64,000 bases of DNA, taken from positions 248,001-312,000 of the forward strand of contig JAAFJA010000004.1 of the NCBI GenBank assembly GCA_013298765.1, in the 5' to 3' direction. The notes below the pieces were generated by a model. That model searched no databases, had not been told where the DNA came from, and worked only from the letters and a program-made list of their open reading frames with translations. A program made the translations under genes and the position numbers. This document shows, one piece after another, positions 61,482-64,000 of this stretch. The number at the start of each line of letters is the position of its first letter. The stretch's first letter is position 1. The stretch comes from Betaproteobacteria bacterium. GTDB taxonomy: Bacteria; Pseudomonadota; Gammaproteobacteria; Burkholderiales; Casimicrobiaceae.

Positions 61482-63917
61482 TTACGCCATACTCTCACGC
61501 AAACGAAAACCTACAAACAAATTGTGCTTGCTACGGCGCGTCGCCACAAAGCGCTTTGCGACGAGTTGCGCCCTGAATTTCGCCGCCGACAGTGCCGCGC
61601 GCAAGTGCCCATCGCAGTAAGTCTTGTAGCTCTCGTGTGCGATACCCGCCTGAGTGGTGTACCTGTGCGTTACCGTGGCATCGACCAAACCATCCTCATC
61701 GGTAGGCGCTTCTTCGCAACATGCTTTGAGCCAAGCCGCCACCGAATCCATGCGCAAACGATGGGTGGCTTCCGCACGCTCAACCGCCGGACAGCCACCC
61801 AACCCTTCGCTGGCATACAGCCGCGCCCCCTTGAGCATCCAGTTCAAAACACCAGAACGCTCCTTGAGTAATTTCTCCTCAAGCTGCTTGTCATCGTTTT
61901 GTTTCAAGAAGCTCGCAGCAAACGGCAACAGACGAAGCCGACGCCACATGGGTTCGTCGTTGGCGTCAATCTCCATCAACTGGTTGGTCGAGAGCCACAG
62001 CTTGCCTTCTGGCTTAAACGAGAACTCCTCGCCATAGGTAGCTCGCCCCACCAACTCATCACCCCCCGCGAATTGCTTCACAAATGCCTTGTCCAAACCG
62101 CGATCCTCTTTGGTTTCGGTACAAATAACGTGACGCGCTCCGTGCAGACGCGCGATCGCAGGTGAAGGCGCGTTGGGGTTGTCGCCGTAGGCATTAGTCA
62201 ACAACGAGGGTTTGACGGAAATGCCGTAATCACCCGCAATATCCTTCGTCACCCGCATAAACGTGCCTTTGCCATTCGCTCCCGTACCGTAGGGCACAAA
62301 GAAGACCTGCTCCCGCGCATGACCATACAGCGTGTAGCCGATGCTGCGCTGGAGGTACCGGGCAAACGGCAGATCGTCTTGGGTGATCGACTTGAGAAAG
62401 GCGATCCACATCGGACATTTCGCCGCAGCATCAAATTCGGCATTCATCTGACGGCGCAACCAGTCGGCGGGCTGCGCGGCACGGAATACACCCGTATCCA
62501 GATCAATCACGCCGTTCTTGACCGCGAGCAGATTGGGAGCCAGATCGAAATCCCGGTCGGACACCAACATCACGGGGAACAATTGCGCATGTTGAGCGAT
62601 TGCGGCATATTGGGCGCGAGTGCGAAAGCGAGCCAGATTTTTCTTCTGCTCATCGGGCGTCGTGGCATACAGCCCGTCAATCATTTCGCGCACTCGCATC
62701 AGCGGCGCTTGCTCGTCACGACGCCACACCACGCCGTTGAAGTGATACCACGTGCGTTCCTCCGGGTTATAGCGAAGCTCGCCACTGTGGGTCACTGCAA
62801 ACTGCTCGGCAAGCGAGGATTCACTGGGCTCAGAGGCGGTGGCTGCGTTTTTCGTATCGCTTGATTGCTTGGCCATGAAGAACACGGTGGCGATATTCAC
62901 GCCACCCACGAGATCCTTAAAACCGTCCCAAACACGGCGTTGCGACGCCTCATCGTAGTTATTGCGCGCAGTGGTTTTTGACCAGCGATCCCACAGCACG
63001 AAACCATGCTCACCCAAATTCCAACTGTGCAGCGCCGCGCCCACGCGAAACCATTCACGGTAGTCATCGGACGAGATACGCTTGAGCGCGGCTTTTACAT
63101 CGCGACGAGTGGGTGACGAATCGGCTTTAGGCTGTTCGCTTGCCGACGAGCGCTTTTGCGCGATACGGTCATGGTCACCAGCGGTTTCGCTTTGGGACGA
63201 GTTGGCCTTGTTGTTAGCGGGCTTCGTGTCGCTTGACTCAACATCAAGTTCGAGTTTCAGACGCTTTGTCAACGCGGCGATGGTTACCGGCTGCGCGTCT
63301 TCGTCAACGTGTACGACGTTAACCAAATACGGTGGCGTGTACTTGTGGTTCAACGAGCCGGGAACACGCATTGCACGCGCCAGATCGCAAATGTTGGGAT
63401 CACCGCCCAGACGCGCCGCCAGCGCCTTCTGGACAGCACGAAACTGCGCGACCGTGCAGTCGTCGGTGCGCCAGTACGCATGAAACCGACCCGGCGACGA
63501 TTCAACGATCAAGTGCGGCTGGACGCGCAGCGAAAGCAGTGTGGCGAACAAATCGTCGCGCGACATTTTCTTGGTCGGCTCGTCAATGTCGACCCATACG
63601 GCGTGAACTGCATTCACTGCCTCTTTACAGCGACGGCTGCCGTCAATACGGTTGATCGCCAGAGAGACGTTCAATCCATGTAGATTGGCTTTGACCAGCT
63701 TTGCTGCCATCTCGGTGTTCCAGACGCTTACCGTGGTCTCGCCATCGCTATTTCCTCTCTTGGATGAGAATGTCTGAAACTGTGCTGCCTGCTCGCCATG
63801 AAAGAAACGCTTGAAGTGGCGCATCGCGCCCCGATCAATCTCGGGCGGTGCTTCGGGCTTTTGCTTTGGTTTCGTTTTCTTTGCGGCTTTTGTGGTCAAT
63901 GGGGATGATGACGACAA
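61482..63917 (-). CDS. P4/D5-type DNA primase-helicase of a mobile element, 5' end uncertain
   Basis: An 811-residue or longer replication protein. The N-terminal RepB-like primase region has AVWVDIDEPTKKMSRDDLFA, VESSPGRFHAYWRTDD and ARAMRVPGSLNHKY. A PriCT-2-like segment (REWFRVGAALHSWN) and a D5_N region (LRYNPEERTWYHFNGVVWR) follow. The superfamily 3 helicase has Walker A PYGTGANGKGTFMRV near 541-550, then CTETKEDRGLDKAFVKQFAGG and WLSTNQLMEI. Such proteins start replication of phages, satellites and integrative plasmids. TTG 63917 lacks a ribosome site and the frame stays open to base 64000, so the true start is probably outside the window. Confidence 0.9.
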   Translation of the reverse strand: MSSSSPLTTKAAKKTKPKQKPEAPPEIDRGAMRHFKRFFHGEQAAQFQTFSSKRGNSDGETTVSVWNTEMAAKLVKANLHGLNVSLAINRIDGSRRCKEAVNAVHAVWVDIDEPTKKMSRDDLFATLLSLRVQPHLIVESSPGRFHAYWRTDDCTVAQFRAVQKALAARLGGDPNICDLARAMRVPGSLNHKYTPPYLVNVVHVDEDAQPVTIAALTKRLKLELDVESSDTKPANNKANSSQSETAGDHDRIAQKRSSASEQPKADSSPTRRDVKAALKRISSDDYREWFRVGAALHSWNLGEHGFVLWDRWSKTTARNNYDEASQRRVWDGFKDLVGGVNIATVFFMAKQSSDTKNAATASEPSESSLAEQFAVTHSGELRYNPEERTWYHFNGVVWRRDEQAPLMRVREMIDGLYATTPDEQKKNLARFRTRAQYAAIAQHAQLFPVMLVSDRDFDLAPNLLAVKNGVIDLDTGVFRAAQPADWLRRQMNAEFDAAAKCPMWIAFLKSITQDDLPFARYLQRSIGYTLYGHAREQVFFVPYGTGANGKGTFMRVTKDIAGDYGISVKPSLLTNAYGDNPNAPSPAIARLHGARHVICTETKEDRGLDKAFVKQFAGGDELVGRATYGEEFSFKPEGKLWLSTNQLMEIDANDEPMWRRLRLLPFAASFLKQNDDKQLEEKLLKERSGVLNWMLKGARLYASEGLGGCPAVERAEATHRLRMDSVAAWLKACCEEAPTDEDGLVDATVTHRYTTQAGIAHESYKTYCDGHLRAALSAAKFRAQLVAKRFVATRRSKHNLFVGFRLRESMA

Positions 63918-64000
63918 CGCGGTGGAAAGTGAAGATGTGCGAGTGTCACGGCGATGGGGGTGTTCTTTCTGATCTTTGCTTTCTTCGGTTTTAACGTTCT

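Noticed and set aside
1-64000. CRISPR array or complete insertion sequence
   Set aside because: No regularly spaced direct repeats of 25-40 bases and no intact transposase gene were seen.

Overview
The window looks like a chromosome segment of a betaproteobacterium, probably Burkholderiales-like. Supporting signs are a moderately GC-rich core, a beta-type tRNA-Lys, an RNase P RNA, FolE2 in place of FolE, a ChpA/PilL-type chemosensory kinase and a czc-type metal efflux operon. The assignment rests on gene content and protein resemblance only, since no database search was possible.

Bases 1-26,600 are mostly core-like. They hold the 3' part of a hybrid chemosensory kinase, rnpB and a ferritin-like di-iron protein. 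Next comes a light/B12-type MerR regulator with folE2 and an eight-gene lipid-modification operon: FAD oxidoreductase, DUF1365, cyclopropane-fatty-acid synthase, chalcone-isomerase-like protein, MFS carrier, DUF3833 lipoprotein, SDR and an NTF2-like protein. After a tRNA-Lys come an HD-GYP protein, a cytochrome c' and a DMT permease with a 23-histidine tail. A seven-gene czc-like operon on the minus strand closes this part: a His-rich leader protein, RND adaptor, RND pump, DUF3240, TolC-type factor, HupE and a DUF6488-like protein.

From about 26.9 kb the window becomes accessory DNA. Bases 26.9-29.8 kb carry scars of an old integration: the N-terminal and middle parts of what may be one tyrosine recombinase, 2.5 kb apart, a relic of the 3' end of guaA and a TetR start fragment. 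Intact small genes lie between them (darcynin-like, Spy-like, DUF962, TetR). Bases 31.1-35.8 kb hold a five-gene minus-strand operon with a papain/C39-like cysteine-peptidase candidate and a Tat-exported protein, bracketed by two related XRE regulators that each have repeated operator-like sites.

Bases 36-50.5 kb form a plus-strand block. A giant SpvB/FG-GAP/RHS protein has a C-terminal domain that looks like a PD-(D/E)XK nuclease. It is followed by a likely immunity protein, a lipoprotein and two superfamily 1 helicase-like proteins. Bases 50.5-61.4 kb look like a defence island. It contains a 1,782-residue STAND NTPase with a Cap4-like nuclease N-terminus (Avs-like), an intact tyrosine integrase, and a minus-strand set made of a GHKL ATPase fused to a PD-(D/E)XK-like domain, a 447-residue unknown and a small basic protein. 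A P4/D5-type primase-helicase of a mobile element fills the right end and probably runs out of the window.
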